Below, piece after piece: positions 34,880-36,239 of a DNA stretch of 36,239 bases. Position numbers and translations under genes: made by a program. Source of the stretch: Clostridium bowmanii (GTDB lineage Bacteria; Bacillota; Clostridia; Clostridiales; Clostridiaceae); contig NZ_JAHLDL010000042.1 in the NCBI RefSeq assembly GCF_018861315.1, positions 1 through 36,239 of the forward strand. Reading direction: 5' to 3'. Below the pieces are notes generated by a model. That model searched no databases and was not told the DNA's origin. It saw only the letters and a program-made list of their open reading frames with translations. Position 1 is the stretch's first letter; every line of letters begins with the position of its first letter.

Positions 34880-35224
34880 AAAGATATACCCCCTGTACTT
34901 TGTATATTATATTTTGCCTTAATATTATACTTTAATTAATTGTGTGAACCTAAACAATACATTTATATTATAATCCATATTTTTTTAATAAACCAATGAA
35001 AATTACAAATAAGTGTTTCTTTATTTTATTTATTTATTCAATTTAGATATACTACTTAAATATGGAAAAAGTCAAGCATGAAAAAGCCGGTGAATTACAT
35101 CACCAGCTTTTATACATCTTAAGATGTATATTATCCTTCTACTTTTACTACTACACCATTTTCAGTATATATATATCATAAACTATGCTTAGATTTAATA
35201 GAAAATCTTTTAAAATTATCATAG
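34880..35224. other. Intergenic region with hairpin and palindrome
   Basis: This region contains the importer promoter area, a stem-loop (35082-35093 / 35100-35111, one mismatch, T-run on both strands) that can end the SOD-like gene's transcript, and directly adjoining it a perfect 20-bp palindrome (35111-35130, TATACATCTT and its mirror). No gene was recognised; 14 codons ending at 35131 on the minus strand are too short to judge. Confidence 0.45.
35082..35111 (-). terminator. Stem-loop downstream of the SOD-like gene
   Basis: AAAAGCCGGTGA (35082-35093) and TCACCAGCTTTT (35100-35111) pair with one mismatch around a 6-nt loop. On the minus strand TTTTT completes the stem. Confidence 0.55.
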
Positions 35225-35869
35225 TTATAAAAAAATATTTGGAAAACATCTATGCTGATTTATATCCCCAAACTGCATTGAAGAGACGAATTTTTGAAAT
35301 CTTTCATTCAAAATGCTCCAGTTTATATTTTCGACAAATGTAGAAATATATTTTCTTTTATTTGTTCCAAAATCCATGAAATATGCATGCTCATAGACAT
35401 CCATGATTAATATTGGATAAGAGAGCCATACTGACCCAGTATCATGTAAATCGCTTCCTATTATGTGTAATTTGTTATCAAGCAGATCTATAGAAAGAAC
35501 TGCCCAACCCCTCATCGATAACCCTACATTTGTAAGGTAAGAGATAAAATTTTCATAAGAAGAAAACTGATTTATTATAGCATTTAATATTGGCCCATAA
35601 GGAATATTATTGCCTCCCACTATGTTTTCAAAATAAAGATTGTGAAGTTTTACACCATTCAGAGAATATGTCTCTCCTAGTTTTAAGCTACGCATTCTAG
35701 ACATAGAAGCATTACTATCAACATAGTCTGCAGGTATATAGGGAGTGTTCCAAATTTCATTTAGTAGCTTTACGTACCCTGAATATAATTTATAATGTTC
35801 ATCAAGTTGTTTCATAGAAATGCCTTTGACAGATTTGAAATCAAAAGTTTCAGGTTTTAAATTATACAT
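35225..35869 (-). CDS. Fe/Mn superoxide dismutase-family protein
   Basis: A 214-residue protein of the Fe/Mn SOD fold, which converts superoxide to oxygen and hydrogen peroxide. The four expected metal ligands are present: H25 (QLDEHYKLYSGYV), H76 (VKLHNLYFENI), D157 and H161 (MDVYEHAYFMDFG). The usual DVWEHAY reads DVYEHAY, with Tyr for the conserved Trp, and the second-helix motif lacks the normal HHxxH pattern, so catalysis may be weak or altered. Similar SOD-like proteins are found in spore coats of bacilli and clostridia, and a CATATTATA box upstream resembles a sporulation -10. AAGGGTG precedes the start. No secretion signal. Confidence 0.82.
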   Translation of the reverse strand: MYNLKPETFDFKSVKGISMKQLDEHYKLYSGYVKLLNEIWNTPYIPADYVDSNASMSRMRSLKLGETYSLNGVKLHNLYFENIVGGNNIPYGPILNAIINQFSSYENFISYLTNVGLSMRGWAVLSIDLLDNKLHIIGSDLHDTGSVWLSYPILIMDVYEHAYFMDFGTNKRKYISTFVENINWSILNERFQKFVSSMQFGDINQHRCFPNIFL

Positions 35870-36239
35870 TAAATCACCCTTAAAAATACTATAATATATA
35901 ATATGTATAAGGTTGGTGTCTTTATACCCACTTTTAAATATATGAGCATTATTAATAAATATGCTCTAAGTTAAAATAACAATAACTTATAAATCACCAT
36001 ATACTATATTGTAAATACTTTTAGGAGTTAATTTAATGTATGTTGATGCAGAGCTGAAGCATGATTTATTTTAAAATCATTGATTTTATCTTGAATCACC
36101 AATTACTGGTATTATTTATAATTTATAGGATTTCTTTTTCAAATATTATTAACAAAATATTCTAATGTGTATTATTATTTTTATCTTTTAGTAAAAAAAC
36201 AAACCACAAAAAGGCCCTCAAAAGAGTGCTATAATCATT
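35870..36239. other. Right-end intergenic region
   Basis: No intact gene. The part near the SOD-like gene holds its likely promoter (TATTAT/CATATTATA elements, about 35890-35905). The middle holds the duplicated 31308-type promoter and stub. The last 60 bases contain an A/T run and GGCCCTC, perhaps the beginning of a terminator for a gene beyond the edge. Confidence 0.4.
35979..36074 (+). repeat. Duplicate of the 31308 promoter/start region with a 12-codon stub
   Basis: Bases 35998-36043 are identical to 31270-31315 over 46 positions: sigmaK-like -10 CATATACTA, TTAGGAG and the start codon. The -35-like ACAA (35979-35982) is also conserved at the same distance. The frame from ATG 36036 begins MYVDAELKHDLF and stops at TAA 36074, against MYIDEETIRLFN in the intact gene. 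Either a truncated paralogue or a tiny expressed peptide. Confidence 0.7.

Overview
The window looks like a chromosomal segment of a low-GC, spore-forming Clostridium. The evidence is the strongly A+T-rich base composition, GGAGG-type ribosome binding sites, clostridial protein families, intrinsic terminators after most transcription units, and two sigmaK-like promoters. There is no CRISPR array, tRNA, intact insertion sequence or prophage. The left edge is the promoter and leader of an rRNA operon transcribed leftward out of the window.

Layout: 1-391 rRNA leader; 392-2679 two tandem cytosine-5 DNA methyltransferases with no endonuclease in view; 2846-4604 a DrrAB-like ABC exporter; 4810-5006 first copy of a repeated putative small RNA; 5232-6383 a secreted peptidoglycan-binding/FMN-binding-like protein; 6556-7830 a patatin phospholipase; 7935-8256 an orphan transcription unit with no convincing gene; 8423-9419 a TetR regulator followed by a wrecked sugar transporter; 9731-11533 FtsH; 11620-13188 a DEAD-box RNA helicase; 13402-15595 two paralogues of the TIGR00300/LOR-SDH (ornithine cyclodeaminase-like) family; 15611-15787 second small RNA copy; 15810-17087 a D,D-carboxypeptidase; 17207-22354 a two-component system divergent from a three-gene ABC exporter, the same gene set as linearmycin-resistance LnrJK-LnrLMN; 22417-23271 a PRD antiterminator; 23445-24869 an L,D-transpeptidase; 25220-25576 an unknown small gene; 25666-27523 MerR regulator plus MATE exporter; 27687-29020 ECF sigma factor, mini anti-sigma-like protein and signal peptidase I; 29398-30616 MarR regulator plus nitroreductase-like protein; 30709-30807 a 32-residue membrane peptide; 31308-32268 a putative late-sporulation protein and a zinc-ribbon protein; 32343-32508 third small RNA copy; 32566-34879 a polar amino-acid ABC importer; 35225-35869 an Fe/Mn superoxide dismutase-like protein; 35979-36074 a duplicated promoter and start region of the 31308 gene with only a 12-codon stub.

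The main theme is cell-envelope maintenance and defence: exporters with their own regulators (DrrAB, Lnr-like, MATE/MerR), wall enzymes (carboxypeptidase, L,D-transpeptidase), signal peptidase, FtsH and an extracytoplasmic-function sigma factor. Several regulators have readable operators: a TetR palindrome, a MerR 19-bp-spacer promoter, two CTAATTAG MarR palindromes and a divergent palindrome for the Lnr-like system.

The most unusual element is a three-copy intergenic family of about 170-200 bp, always on the + strand. Each copy has a conserved block with a short A/T hairpin presenting a CCCCC loop, followed by a Rho-independent terminator. It resembles C-rich-loop regulatory RNAs that pair with G-rich Shine-Dalgarno sequences, several of which (GGGGG) occur in this window. 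Family assignments are from reading translations and motifs; no database search was made.
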